Origin: an uncultured Pseudomonadota bacterium
GTDB lineage: Bacteria > Pseudomonadota > Alphaproteobacteria > Rs-D84
DNA length: 42,208 nucleotides
Direction of reading: 5' to 3'
Assembly (NCBI GenBank): GCA_949283535.1
Contig: CASDTC010000013.1
Span: 1-42,208, forward strand
This document shows positions 32,844 through 42,039 of this stretch, in pieces (the stretch's first letter is position 1; each line of letters begins with the position of its first letter). Position numbers and translations under genes: made by a program. Under the pieces are notes generated by a model. That model did no database searches. It was given only the letters and a program-made list of their open reading frames with translations, and was not told where the DNA came from.

Positions 32844-33200
32844 ATGATGAAACGACAAAATAATTCTAATCGGGGTGCGCGGGTCGCCAGCAAAGTTCAA
32901 ACACTGGTGGCGGAAATTTTGCGCGATAATTATTCGGATGATAAATTGGTTTCTGGGGTATCGCTGGTCGGGGCGGTGGCACATGGGGGACTGCAATTCG
33001 TGCGGTTGTTCTATTATTCGCGTAATACAGATATTGTCGCCGTCCAGCGCCGATTAGGTGAAATTACAAAATCTGTACGATATGAACTGGGGGCGCGTAT
33101 GAATCAAAAGTATGTCCCGGATATCCGTTTCGAATATGATGATACTTTGGACAGGGCAGAGAGAATAGATAAACTGCTGAATAAATTGGATGAAAAATGA
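32844..33200 (+). CDS. rbfA: Ribosome-binding factor A
   Basis: Small KH-domain protein that assists 30S subunit maturation near the 5' end of 16S rRNA. The 118-residue product from 32844 fits the family: RVASKVQTLVAEILRD at the start, a central strand region and YVPDIRFEYDDTLDRAERIDKLL, the typical C-terminal signature. A TATAAT at 32826-32831 lies 12 bases ahead and there is no ribosome binding site, so the leader is very short. It overlaps the next gene by ATGA. Confidence 0.88.
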   Translation: MMKRQNNSNRGARVASKVQTLVAEILRDNYSDDKLVSGVSLVGAVAHGGLQFVRLFYYSRNTDIVAVQRRLGEITKSVRYELGARMNQKYVPDIRFEYDDTLDRAERIDKLLNKLDEK

Positions 33201-33664
33201 AAACAGGAATACAACAAATTTTTAATGTATCAGATGAATTGCTGAAAGATTGTTATATGATTACTGATCAAACCAGACCGGGTGAAGCAGTGGCGTTGTA
33301 TCACACGCTGCGCGATGATGTGGAAAAGCGCGGGAATATTATGTTTGTGTTTAATGGCGCAGCATTTCCGTTGGGTTTTATAAAGGGGAAAATCTTGCAA
33401 ACCCCAGATTTTAAACTGTATACACCATATGGCATCCAGGCAAAAATTGAAAATCTGTATGTCGATAAAAAATATCAGCGGGCAGGTATCGGATATGAAC
33501 TGTTGCGGGCGTATGAAGATTATTGCCGTGATAACAATGTATCAGAAATTATTCTGTATGGGGCGCCAACGGTTCAGGCATCTAGTTTTTATGCGAAAAA
33601 TGGTTTTCATAAGGTAAATGCAAATTTGCTGATGGTGAAGTCATTAAATATCAAATCGCGTTAA
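33197..33664 (+). CDS. GNAT-family acetyltransferase
   Basis: A 155-residue protein with the acetyl-CoA binding signature of GNAT enzymes: ENLYVDKKYQRAGIGYELLRAYEDY, where Q/R-X-X-G-X-G binds the pyrophosphate, then IILYGAPTVQASSFYAKNGFHKV. The acceptor is unknown; a protein N-terminus, amine or antibiotic are all possible. It overlaps the rbfA stop by four bases (ATGA), which indicates translational coupling. Confidence 0.82.
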   Translation: MKTGIQQIFNVSDELLKDCYMITDQTRPGEAVALYHTLRDDVEKRGNIMFVFNGAAFPLGFIKGKILQTPDFKLYTPYGIQAKIENLYVDKKYQRAGIGYELLRAYEDYCRDNNVSEIILYGAPTVQASSFYAKNGFHKVNANLLMVKSLNIKSR

Positions 33665-33734
33665 TTTTTAATAAAAAACTGATTGCAAGTTCTGATATAC
33701 TGGTGTATTATTGCCGCATAGTGTTGGGGTTTAT

Positions 33735-35534
33735 ATGAATCAGAAGAATATCAGAAACTTTGCAATTGTTGCCCACATTGATCATGGTAAGTCAACGCTG
33801 TCAGACAGGTTGATTGAATATACTGGTGGACTGCAATCGCGCGAGATGAAAGCCCAAGTTCTGGATTCTATGGATATTGAACGCGAACGCGGAATTACTA
33901 TCAAGGCACAAACTGTGCGTTTGAATTATACTGCCAAAGATGGTCAGGTATATCAGTTGAACTTGATGGATACGCCGGGGCATGTTGATTTTTCGTACGA
34001 AGTGTCGCGGTCGCTGGCGGCGTGTGAAGGGGCGCTGATTTTAGTCGATGCAACCCAGGGGGTTCAAGCGCAAACACTGGCAAATGCATATCTGGCGTTG
34101 GATAATGATTTGGAAATGTTGCCAGTGTTAAACAAAATTGATTTACCGTCCAGTGATGTTGATGGCGCGCGCGCCCAAATCGCGGATGTTATTGGTTTGG
34201 ATGCAAAAGGGGCATTGTGTGTGTCTGGTAAAACAGGGGCAGGGGTGCCGGAACTGTTGGAAGAAATTGTTCATAAATTACCAGCCCCAGATGGTGATGA
34301 AAATGCCCCGGCGCGCGCGCTGTTGGTTGATTCGTGGTATGATTCTTATTTAGGGGTGGTTATTTTAGTTCGCGTTGTTGATGGGTGTTTGTCGCGTGGG
34401 CAGAAAATCAGGTTTATGGCAACAACCGCAGAGTATACAATTGAGAAAATTGGATATTTTACACCAAAAATGGTTGATGCGGATTCACTGAATACTGGTG
34501 AAATCGGATTCATTATTACTGGTATGAAAACAATTCATGATTGCAAGGTTGGTGATACAATTGTGGATAGCCGCGGTGGCGCAAATTGTGAACCGTTGCC
34601 GGGGTTTAAGCCATCGGTGCCGGTGGTGTTTTCGTCATTCTTTCCGGTGGTGGCAGATGATTATCCAAATCTGCGCGATGGGGCAGAAAAGTTGGCGTTA
34701 AATGATGCGTCTTTTATGTTTACGGTTGAAAAATCATCGGCGTTGGGGTTTGGCTTGCGATGCGGATTCTTGGGTTTGTTGCATATGGAAATTATCAGTG
34801 AACGGTTGCGGCGCGAATTTAATTTGAATTTAATTAATACAATTCCCAGTGTGTTATACAAGGTATATTTACGTGATGGCAGTGTTATCGATTTAGAAAA
34901 TCCCGCAGATATGCCAGATGTTACAAAAATTGCATCAATCGAAGAACCGTGGGTACGTGCAACAATTATGATGCCAGATAAATATATTGGCGGTATTATG
35001 AATTTATGTTCAGAACGGCGTGGTATCCAAGAAAATATTTCTTATGTTGGTAATCGCGCGGTATTGGTCTATCAATTACCACTGGCGGAAATTGTATTTG
35101 ATTTTTATGATAGGGTTAAATCATTGTCGTCTGGGTATGCATCGTTTGATTATGTTGTCCAGGGCTATCAACAGTCTGATTTGGTAAAAGTATCGATACT
35201 GGTTAATGAAGAAAATGTAGAACCATTATCGTTTATGTGTCATCGCAGTGCGGCTGAAAAACGCGGGCGACAAATTGTTGAAAAATTGAAAGATTTAATC
35301 CCGCGACATCAATTTAAAATACCATTACAGGCGGCAATCGGTGGCAAGATTATTGCCCGTGAAACAATCGCAGCGTATCGCAAGGATGTAACCGCAAAAT
35401 GCTATGGCGGGGATATAACGCGTAAACGCAAGTTATTGGAGAAGCAGAAAGAGGGAAAAAAACGAATGCGGACATTTGGAAATGTTGAAATTCCGCAATC
35501 CGCGTTTATAAATGCACTGAAGGTGTCGAATTAG
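33735..35534 (+). CDS. lepA: Elongation factor 4 (back-translocating GTPase)
   Basis: Ribosome-associated GTPase. The start at 33735 gives [22 protein letters not shown] and 599 residues, the normal size; an upstream in-frame start at 33711 lacks support. G motifs are AHIDHGKST (P-loop), DTPGHVDF and [12 protein letters not shown]-like domains II, III and V and the LepA-specific C-terminal domain ([25 protein letters not shown]) are present. A likely -10 box TATACT lies near 33697. The next gene begins 30 bases after its stop without a visible terminator. Confidence 0.96.
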   Translation: MNQKNIRNFAIVAHIDHGKSTLSDRLIEYTGGLQSREMKAQVLDSMDIERERGITIKAQTVRLNYTAKDGQVYQLNLMDTPGHVDFSYEVSRSLAACEGALILVDATQGVQAQTLANAYLALDNDLEMLPVLNKIDLPSSDVDGARAQIADVIGLDAKGALCVSGKTGAGVPELLEEIVHKLPAPDGDENAPARALLVDSWYDSYLGVVILVRVVDGCLSRGQKIRFMATTAEYTIEKIGYFTPKMVDADSLNTGEIGFIITGMKTIHDCKVGDTIVDSRGGANCEPLPGFKPSVPVVFSSFFPVVADDYPNLRDGAEKLALNDASFMFTVEKSSALGFGLRCGFLGLLHMEIISERLRREFNLNLINTIPSVLYKVYLRDGSVIDLENPADMPDVTKIASIEEPWVRATIMMPDKYIGGIMNLCSERRGIQENISYVGNRAVLVYQLPLAEIVFDFYDRVKSLSSGYASFDYVVQGYQQSDLVKVSILVNEENVEPLSFMCHRSAAEKRGRQIVEKLKDLIPRHQFKIPLQAAIGGKIIARETIAAYRKDVTAKCYGGDITRKRKLLEKQKEGKKRMRTFGNVEIPQSAFINALKVSN

Positions 35535-35564
35535 AAATGAACACAATAAAAACAGGAGTTGCCA

Positions 35565-35972
35565 ATGTTTGATGTTATACAATATTTATTAAATAACAAT
35601 ATCAATTCAATTCGCAGTGATTTTGCAGAATATAAAGCACTGCAGCAAAAGTATAAATCTTTAAAAGCGCGAAAGAAAACCGCGTATGCAAAATTGAAAG
35701 AATTTGGTGCCTGTGTGTCGAATTACAAAACGTGTCAAAAATATGATTTGGTTATAGATAATGGTTGTCCACCCGTCATAGAAAACGAAGTTATTGAAGC
35801 TTACACGGAAACATTACATGCATGCGATAATTGGTCTGAAACACCATGTCTTGACGAGAGTTGTCCGCATTTTGCTGAAAATAAAAATTATATTCACATA
35901 TTACAGGATTATAAAGAAGTATGTGATATGAAAAAGCGCTTTTGGCGCGAGAAGTTTAACCGTACCAAATAA
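35565..35972 (+). CDS. Cys/FW tandem family, member 1 (135 aa)
   Basis: Unrecognised family; four members lie in tandem here. Shared features are an N-terminal YLLxxx(I) segment followed by DFAEY, a basic coiled-coil-like helix, scattered Cys, a CLDESCPHF motif (C-X4-CP) near residue 100 and a basic end with FWREKF. The start at 35565 is set by AGGAG 7 bases upstream. There is no signal peptide, so a cytoplasmic location is likely, and the Cys pattern suits metal binding. It may be in the lepA transcript. Function is unknown. Confidence 0.7.
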   Translation: MFDVIQYLLNNNINSIRSDFAEYKALQQKYKSLKARKKTAYAKLKEFGACVSNYKTCQKYDLVIDNGCPPVIENEVIEAYTETLHACDNWSETPCLDESCPHFAENKNYIHILQDYKEVCDMKKRFWREKFNRTK

Positions 35973-36089
35973 AAACGGATTGTGTATTTATGCGTTTGGA
36001 TGCTGTTTGTTGTGTTCTGAAAACACGCCTTTGTCAATTTTGGCAGAATTTATAAATGCACGGAATTTATCTGATTAAAGGAAGTAAAA

Positions 36090-36512
36090 ATGTTTAAAAA
36101 AATTATAAAGTATATTTTTTTAAATCCATTAACAAAAATTAGCAAGGATATGGAAGAATATGATGTAGTTAAACAAAAATATACAGATATTGAATACAAA
36201 TTAAGTGATGCGCGGCGGGTATTGATACGACCATATGTTTCAAATGCAAAAGAAATAACATCTTGTATTAGAAGAGAAATTAATTTCCCGTCAATAAATA
36301 TGGATTTGCAAAATAATCAACCTGTTGTTATAGAGCATTTTTGCAGTAATTTTAACGAGAATTCGTTAATGTATGGTGATACATGTTTTTGTGAAACATG
36401 CCCATCATATCAGAAATACAAAAAGTATGCGGAATTGTTACGGCGACACGCTGAATTGGCAAATGAAAAGAAAGTGTTTTGGAAAAATGCATTGTTGGCG
36501 CATCAGAAATAA
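36090..36512 (+). CDS. Cys/FW tandem family, member 2 (140 aa)
   Basis: Begins MFKKIIKYIFLNPL and then DMEEYDVVKQKY, matching the DFAEY position of member 1. CFCETCPSY near residue 110 is the C-X3-CP motif, and the end carries VFWKNALL in place of FW-X2-KF. AAAGGAAG is 5 bases upstream. A gap of about 117 bases separates it from member 1, without a clear terminator. Sequence identity between members outside the motifs is low, so the family has diverged. Function is unknown. Confidence 0.7.
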   Translation: MFKKIIKYIFLNPLTKISKDMEEYDVVKQKYTDIEYKLSDARRVLIRPYVSNAKEITSCIRREINFPSINMDLQNNQPVVIEHFCSNFNENSLMYGDTCFCETCPSYQKYKKYAELLRRHAELANEKKVFWKNALLAHQK

Positions 36513-36523
36513 AAGAGTGTTTT

Positions 36524-36937
36524 ATGATAATATTAAAATATTTTATTAAAACTCCAATCGTGGATATGAAACGAGATTTTAATGAATATATATCTTTGCG
36601 TAAGAATGAAAGAAATGCATATAATAGATATCAGGATGCTTATGAGGGGTTGGTCGTTGATCTAGGCGAGCAAAATTATGATGCAACTGTTTCAACCGAA
36701 GGCTGTATTGTAGAATGTGTACAAGTATACAATGATATGTGGTGTGATAGTTGTCCTGATGTGCGTTTTTGTCGTTCAGAATGCGCGCAATTTAATGTTA
36801 ATACGCCATGTAATAATTCTGAATGTCCGTATGAATTGTGTAATAGCAGATTTTTTATGTTAAAAGAAAAATATGATATTATTAAAAATAAAAGAAAAAA
36901 TTTTTGGAAAAACAAGTTTAATGAAAAGCAGAGATAG
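36524..36937 (+). CDS. Cys/FW tandem family, member 3 (137 aa)
   Basis: Starts MIILKYFIKTPIV with DFNEY following. It has the most Cys of the four (about ten), including WCDSCPDVRFC and CNNSECPYELC, and ends NFWKNKFNEKQR. The start at 36524 is preferred, 11 bases after member 2; a longer frame would overlap that gene. The ribosome binding site is weak (AGAG), so coupling to the gene before is possible. Function is unknown. Confidence 0.7.
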   Translation: MIILKYFIKTPIVDMKRDFNEYISLRKNERNAYNRYQDAYEGLVVDLGEQNYDATVSTEGCIVECVQVYNDMWCDSCPDVRFCRSECAQFNVNTPCNNSECPYELCNSRFFMLKEKYDIIKNKRKNFWKNKFNEKQR

Positions 36938-36940
36938 CAT

Positions 36941-37324
36941 ATGTTGGTTGCCGCAATAAAATATTTTTTGAACAGTCGTGTATGTGATGTTTATGCGGAT
37001 TTCGCAGAATACAAGTCTTTGTTTGCAGAATGTCGACAAAGAAAGAATGTATGCAAATATTATAAAAAATTAATGGATAATGGGGCGGGGTGTATTTGTA
37101 AAAACAGGGTGTTAAAAAATACTTCATATTATAATATTGCTGATGCATGGGTATACAGGATTGTACAGCCATGTAAAACGGTATTAAATGGTGGTAATTG
37201 CATTGGTGTTGGGTGTGATGGATATGCGATAAACCAAAAGTATATAACAGCATGTGAAGATTACAGATGTATTCGTATACAAAGAAATAAATTTTGGGTA
37301 TCTAAATTTCAGGATGCAAAATAG
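36941..37324 (+). CDS. Cys/FW tandem family, member 4 (127 aa)
   Basis: Starts three bases after the stop of member 3, a coupled arrangement. It shows AIKYFLNSRV, DFAEYKSLF, several Cys including CIGVGCDGY in the place of the C-X3/4-CP motif (with Asp for Pro), and KFWVSKF at the end. It is the shortest member. A gene for an integrase-like protein follows after 23 bases and may be co-transcribed. Function is unknown. Confidence 0.7.
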   Translation: MLVAAIKYFLNSRVCDVYADFAEYKSLFAECRQRKNVCKYYKKLMDNGAGCICKNRVLKNTSYYNIADAWVYRIVQPCKTVLNGGNCIGVGCDGYAINQKYITACEDYRCIRIQRNKFWVSKFQDAK

Positions 37325-37347
37325 AAATACAAAAAAGGAGTGTGTAA

Positions 37348-38346
37348 ATGGCACACCAGTTCTTTTTTAATCCATTTATACTGGACAATTTGCCAGCCCC
37401 TGCGATTGGATTCGATGTTGTCCAAGATTTATCAGAACCGCGTTTGCGGATGTATATAACCAGTCGTGGTGTTAAAACATTTTTTGTTCGAAAACGGGTT
37501 CATGGTCGTGATCGGCGCATTATTATTGGCAATTATCCAGACGTTGATATAGAAACTGCGCGTGGCATGGTGCCAGAAATTCTGGCACGCGCAATGCAAA
37601 AGCCACCACAGCATCGTCGTAAAATAACATTTCAAAAATTTTTAAATATATATATGGCAAATCGCGTGCGGCGCAGTGGTTATTCGCGCGATAAATTGGA
37701 ACGCGCTGTACAGCGTCATTTATCACCATTGTTTGACAAGAATTTATCAGATATAAAATCTGAAGATATCGTTGCGGTGATTGCACAAATAAATGGTCAT
37801 GCAATTGCTGCCCGTATGCAAGAATTTTTACAAAGTGTTTTTAAGTATGCAATTGAAACAGGGTATATAAAATCTAATCCTGTTGCGGGGCTGCCTAAAA
37901 TACAACAGATGCGGCGTGTTCGACCATTAAATAAATCAGGATTTCAACGACTGATTCGTGCAATCAAATGTGATACATCACCAGTATTGCAGGCGGCGTT
38001 TTTAATGTTGGTGTACGGTTTTGCACCAAAATCCCAAGTGTTTTCAATGCAATGGCGGGATTTGGATTTCAACCATTATACATGGTGCGACAGGCCTTTG
38101 TCTGATGCGGCAGTGGTATTATTGCAAGATTTACCGCAAAACGGTCGTTGGGTCTTTCCTGGCCGTGGCCGTGGACATTTGGCAGACCCGCGTGTCGCAT
38201 GGCGGCGCGTGGCGGCAGCAGCAGGTATTCCAAATCTGACGATGGACGATGTGTATAAATTCTTGATGCGCCAAGTTGTCTGGACATCAGACAGGGAAGA
38301 ATTCCGCACAAATATGAATAATTTGTTGATAGAGATGATGTCATAA
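37348..38346 (+). CDS. Integrase-like protein lacking catalytic residues
   Basis: A 332-residue relative of P4-type tyrosine recombinases: an N-terminal arm-binding part (RLRMYITSRGVKTFFVRKRVHGRDRRIIIGNYPDVDIETAR), a SAM-like core-binding domain (about 90-185), and the start of a catalytic domain. The usual TGxRxxE is YGFAPKSQ, the HxLRxT box is DDVYKFLM, and the protein stops without the LGH box or the nucleophilic Tyr. It should bind DNA but not recombine it. AAGGAG precedes the start. It could be a domesticated DNA-binding protein or a decayed integrase, although the reading frame is intact. Confidence 0.72.
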   Translation: MAHQFFFNPFILDNLPAPAIGFDVVQDLSEPRLRMYITSRGVKTFFVRKRVHGRDRRIIIGNYPDVDIETARGMVPEILARAMQKPPQHRRKITFQKFLNIYMANRVRRSGYSRDKLERAVQRHLSPLFDKNLSDIKSEDIVAVIAQINGHAIAARMQEFLQSVFKYAIETGYIKSNPVAGLPKIQQMRRVRPLNKSGFQRLIRAIKCDTSPVLQAAFLMLVYGFAPKSQVFSMQWRDLDFNHYTWCDRPLSDAAVVLLQDLPQNGRWVFPGRGRGHLADPRVAWRRVAAAAGIPNLTMDDVYKFLMRQVVWTSDREEFRTNMNNLLIEMMS

Positions 38347-38396
38347 ACATATATTTTTGCATTTGTCAAGTGTTTGTTATTGTTTGTTATAATTCC

Positions 38397-38425
38397 TTGA
38401 CACTGTTGGCATAAAATGATAGTTT
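38397..38425 (+). promoter_or_regulatory. acpP promoter
   Basis: TTGACA is followed after 17 bases by TAGTTT, with TAAAAT just after as an alternative -10. The leader then holds a small GCCCA-TGGT-TGGGC hairpin before the ribosome binding site AAAGGA. Confidence 0.55.
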
Positions 38426-38480
38426 AAAATAATGACGCCCATGGTTGGGCCACAAATTTAACTGAAACAAAGGATAAAAA

Positions 38481-38714
38481 ATGACAACTTTTGAAAAAGT
38501 AAGAAAAATCGTAGCCGACAAATTGGGTGTTCAGGAAGCGAAAGTCGAAGAAACATCTTCGTTTGTGAACGATTTGGGTGCAGATTCTTTGGATGTTGTT
38601 GAATTCGTTATGGAAGTTGAAAAAGAATTCGATATCACAATCCCAGATGAAGAAGCAGCAAAATTAACAACGGTTGGTGATGCTGTTAAATATATCGAAG
38701 CGCATAAAAAATAA
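38481..38714 (+). CDS. acpP: Acyl carrier protein
   Basis: Carries growing fatty acids on a 4'-phosphopantetheine arm. The 77-residue acidic protein has the four-helix pattern and the GADSLDVVE motif, in which Ser36 is the attachment site. It is directly upstream of fabF, a common arrangement, but a terminator and about 137 bases separate the two, so each can be made independently. Confidence 0.97.
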   Translation: MTTFEKVRKIVADKLGVQEAKVEETSSFVNDLGADSLDVVEFVMEVEKEFDITIPDEEAAKLTTVGDAVKYIEAHKK

Positions 38715-38742
38715 TTCTGGGACAGAATGATTTAATTAATTA

Positions 38743-38784
38743 AATCCGTTGCAGTGATTTGTTTGGCTGTGACGGATTTTTTTC
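38743..38784 (+). terminator. acpP terminator
   Basis: AAATCCGT and ACGGATTT form the outer stem, with a short inner pairing of TGCAG and CTGTG, followed by a T-run. Confidence 0.8.
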
Positions 38785-38851
38785 TGTACCCGCGGTAAAA
38801 AACAGGGTATCATGTCAATGTTGTGTTAAACACTTATAAAGGGTATAAGGT

Positions 38852-40105
38852 ATGAAAAGAGTTGTTATTACCGGTATGGGAATCGTATCGCCGGTTGGAA
38901 CAGGTATTGAATATGCATGGAAAAATATTGTAAACGGTGTTTCAGGGGTGCGCAAGATTGACACTTTTGATGCGTCTGATTTAACATCACAAATTGCAGG
39001 ATTGCCAATCATTGGTACGGAACCCGGACAATATAATCCAGATGCGGTTGTTGATGTGCGTGAACAGCGTAAAATGGATAAATCAATTGTATATGGTGTC
39101 GTTGCCGCAGATGAAGCGATTCGTGATGCTGGATTAATTGATTATGATGGGGATAAAAATCGTATGGGGGTATCAATTGGTGCCGGTATTGGTGGATTAA
39201 ATACAATTTATGATAATTGTGTTGAATTGTATGCAAATGGTCCACGGCATATCAGTCCGTTTTTTATCCCAAAGGTTATTATTAATATGACCGCGGGGCA
39301 TGTTTCGATTCGTTATGGGTTAAAGGGGCCAAATATTTCTGTGGTGACAGCATGTGCATCAGCAGCGCATTCCATTGGCGAAGCGGTGCGGTTAATTCAG
39401 CATGGGGATGCCGATATTATGGTTGCCGGTGGTGCCGAAGGTGCGGTTGGAAAAATCGGTGTTGCAGGCTTTTGTGCAATGAAGGCATTAAGTACACGTA
39501 ATGATGCGCCGGAAAAAGCATCACGGCCATGGGATAAAGACCGCGATGGTTTTGTTATGGCCGAAGGTGCGGGTATTCTGGTTTTGGAAGAATATGAACA
39601 TGCGGTTGCGCGCGGTGCAAAAATTTATGCCGAGGTTGCTGGATATGGTCTGTCGGGTGATGCATATCATATTACTGCCCCGGCACCGGGTGGCGAAGGT
39701 GGCATGCGTGCGATGCAGGCGGCGTTAAAAGATGCCGGTATGCAACCGGGTGATGTTGATTATATTAATGCACATGGTACATCAACCGGATTGGGTGATT
39801 TGGGCGAATTAAGTGCAGTTCAAACATTGTTCGCGGGTACAAATGTTTCGATGTCATCAACAAAATCGATGACAGGGCATTTGTTGGGTGCCGCCGGTGG
39901 GGTAGAGGCAATATTCTGTGTCATGGCGATCCGTGATGGTATTGTTCCACCGACAATCAATCTGGAAAATCCCGAAGATGCAGTTGGTGATTTCGACCTG
40001 GTGCCGAATGTTGCAAAACAGCGTCCGGTAAATGTCGCGTTAAGCAATTCTTTTGGATTTGGTGGTACAAACGCCAGTTTAGTTATCAAGCGATTTGAAA
40101 AATAA
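38852..40105 (+). CDS. fabF: 3-oxoacyl-[acyl-carrier-protein] synthase II
   Basis: Condensing enzyme that elongates acyl-ACP with malonyl-ACP. The Cys-His-His triad is visible: C168 in TACASA, H308 in NAHGTST and H343 in TGHLLGAAGG; the GFGGTN loop near the end is also present. Length 417 matches FabF rather than FabB. No strong ribosome binding site other than AAGGG. It ends at a bidirectional terminator. Confidence 0.96.
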   Translation: MKRVVITGMGIVSPVGTGIEYAWKNIVNGVSGVRKIDTFDASDLTSQIAGLPIIGTEPGQYNPDAVVDVREQRKMDKSIVYGVVAADEAIRDAGLIDYDGDKNRMGVSIGAGIGGLNTIYDNCVELYANGPRHISPFFIPKVIINMTAGHVSIRYGLKGPNISVVTACASAAHSIGEAVRLIQHGDADIMVAGGAEGAVGKIGVAGFCAMKALSTRNDAPEKASRPWDKDRDGFVMAEGAGILVLEEYEHAVARGAKIYAEVAGYGLSGDAYHITAPAPGGEGGMRAMQAALKDAGMQPGDVDYINAHGTSTGLGDLGELSAVQTLFAGTNVSMSSTKSMTGHLLGAAGGVEAIFCVMAIRDGIVPPTINLENPEDAVGDFDLVPNVAKQRPVNVALSNSFGFGGTNASLVIKRFEK

Positions 40106-40132
40106 AAAACACGGGGCGAATGCCCCGTGTTT
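40106..40132. terminator. Bidirectional terminator between fabF and the BspA-like gene
   Basis: An 11-bp stem (40107-40117 with 40122-40132) with a 4-base loop, A-run before and T-run after. Confidence 0.9.
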
Positions 40133-42021
40133 TATTTCCAATTATCTGGTATTTGATCATAGTCATCTAAATGCCTTGAACTCGCATATGTATTCATATC
40201 ATTGATAACATCGGGCCATATTTCATACAGATATTGTCCATTTATTCGTGCCGACGGCCCGGTTAATGAATAGCAAAAAGCAAATGTTTGGTTAAACATA
40301 TCGTCTGCTGCCGGTCCCGATATGCCGGCAAACAGGTTTTCCGGAATACTTTGTAATTGGTCGCACATTCTAAATGTGCTGTCAAACATCCTTTCTGCTG
40401 GGGCGCCCTGTACCCCCGCGAATAAATCGGCGGGGATTTCTGTTAGTGCCGTGTTGTTAAATGTATAGCTAAACATCCTCTCTGCCGGGGTACCTTCTAT
40501 CGTGGTCAGGTTGGCACAATTGTTAAATGTACTACTAAACATGCCCATCGCGCCATCACCGTTTAATTCACCAAACAAATTTGCGGGGACACTGGTTATA
40601 TCGGTATTGCTAAATGTACTGCTAAACATATAATCTGCCGGCGCACCACGGATGCCGGCAAATAAATTCGCAGGAACACTGCTTATTGCGGTATTGCTAA
40701 ATGTACTGCTAAACATATAATCTGCCGGCGCACCACGGATGCCGGCAAATAAATTCGCAGGAACACTGCTTATTGCGGTATTGTAAAATGTACTGCTAAA
40801 CATCCTCTCTGCTGGGGCGCCTTGTATCCCTGCAAATAAATCGGCTGGAATTTCTGTTAGTTTGGTGCTGTAAAATGTATAGTCAAACATACTCTCTGCT
40901 GGGGCGCCACGGATTCCCGCGAATAAATCTGCGGGGATTTCTGTTAATGACGAGTCGAAAAATGTACGGTAAAACATATTATATGCCGGGGTTATTGTAC
41001 CGCTGAACAATGGTCCATCAGCCGTGGTCAGGTTTTTGCAATTATAAAATGTCCGCTCAAACATACTCGGTGCGCCATCACCGTTTAATGTACCAAACAA
41101 AGTCAATGTTCCACTGAACAATGGACCTTCTATCGTGGTCAGGTTTGCACAATCGCTAAATGTACTGCTAAACATACCCATCGCGCCATCACCGGTCAGA
41201 TTGCCAAACAAATATGCTGGTACTTCTGTTATTTGGGTACTCATAAAAGTACCGATAAACATATACTCTGCTGGTGCGCCATGTATACCATCAAATAAAT
41301 CCGCGGGGATTTCCGTTATTGGCGCAAGTGCAAATGCGCCATAAAAATTCGGGTTGGATCCGTCATCCATTGTTGGGAACACACGACCCAGCCCACCAGA
41401 TATCTTGGCAACATTGGTCGCCATAAAAGACCCACTAATCATATCAGTCAATGCAAATGCTGGTACCAAACCAGCACCGGTATCTGGATCTATGACTGCA
41501 TCGCTGTAATCTGTTGCGCGACCGGTCAGGTTTATTTCGTATTCACCGGATGCAGTATATTTATGGGAATATGTTGTTGCGCCAACCGGTTTGTCTGCAA
41601 TAACATCACGCTTGCCATCGCCCCAATCAATTATAAAATTACCCGCTGCACCAATTATCATACTAAAACTGGATGTATCCGGTGTTGTCGTTATTGTAAA
41701 TGTTGGCGCTTTGACCAATGTATCAATCGCCGTATTTGTGGCAATTGTATCCGCCGCCGCCAGTGTCGCGTATTCGCCATTACCATAATCTGTGGTCTGT
41801 TCATCATTTAAAAATTCATTTGCGATATCAACAACGGTCAGCAGGTATTTCATATTCGCCGCAACGCGCGGGTTGGTTAATTCTGGGCTGTATGGTAAAT
41901 CAATGCCCCAGCGGGTGTTCAGATATTGGTGAATATATTCCACATTTACCATTTCTGCACCGCGTGCCATTGGTAAAAACATAAACATTACAAATAAAAC
42001 TGATAATATTTTACGAAACAT
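40132..42021 (-). CDS. Exported surface protein with PKD-like domain and BspA-type repeats
   Basis: A 629-residue protein from the ATG at 42021 (GGGGGAC upstream). A signal peptide ends near ARGA; a region of about 100 residues follows, then a PKD-like beta domain (FIIDWGDGKRDV to YSHKYTASGEYEINLTG), then a chain of about 29-residue repeats of the form ITxIPAxLFAGIxGAPAexMFsxTFxNT, close to BspA/DUF285-type leucine-rich repeats found in surface proteins. The gene order of units is irregular and one unit is shortened (TTIEGTPAERMF). The end, LDDYDQIPDNWK, shows no anchor. A surface or adhesive role is inferred from the repeat type. The 101-base inverted-repeat region lies 18 bases upstream of the start. 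Confidence 0.78.
   Translation of the reverse strand: MFRKILSVLFVMFMFLPMARGAEMVNVEYIHQYLNTRWGIDLPYSPELTNPRVAANMKYLLTVVDIANEFLNDEQTTDYGNGEYATLAAADTIATNTAIDTLVKAPTFTITTTPDTSSFSMIIGAAGNFIIDWGDGKRDVIADKPVGATTYSHKYTASGEYEINLTGRATDYSDAVIDPDTGAGLVPAFALTDMISGSFMATNVAKISGGLGRVFPTMDDGSNPNFYGAFALAPITEIPADLFDGIHGAPAEYMFIGTFMSTQITEVPAYLFGNLTGDGAMGMFSSTFSDCANLTTIEGPLFSGTLTLFGTLNGDGAPSMFERTFYNCKNLTTADGPLFSGTITPAYNMFYRTFFDSSLTEIPADLFAGIRGAPAESMFDYTFYSTKLTEIPADLFAGIQGAPAERMFSSTFYNTAISSVPANLFAGIRGAPADYMFSSTFSNTAISSVPANLFAGIRGAPADYMFSSTFSNTDITSVPANLFGELNGDGAMGMFSSTFNNCANLTTIEGTPAERMFSYTFNNTALTEIPADLFAGVQGAPAERMFDSTFRMCDQLQSIPENLFAGISGPAADDMFNQTFAFCYSLTGPSARINGQYLYEIWPDVINDMNTYASSRHLDDYDQIPDNWK
40624..40797 (-). 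repeat. Two adjacent, almost identical 87-bp units in the BspA-like gene
   Basis: The unit starting at 40624 recurs at 40711, exactly 87 bp (29 codons) later, with near-perfect identity, whereas other units differ. This points to recent duplication within the array. Confidence 0.88.
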
Positions 42022-42039
42022 CTGTCCCCCCATGATGAT

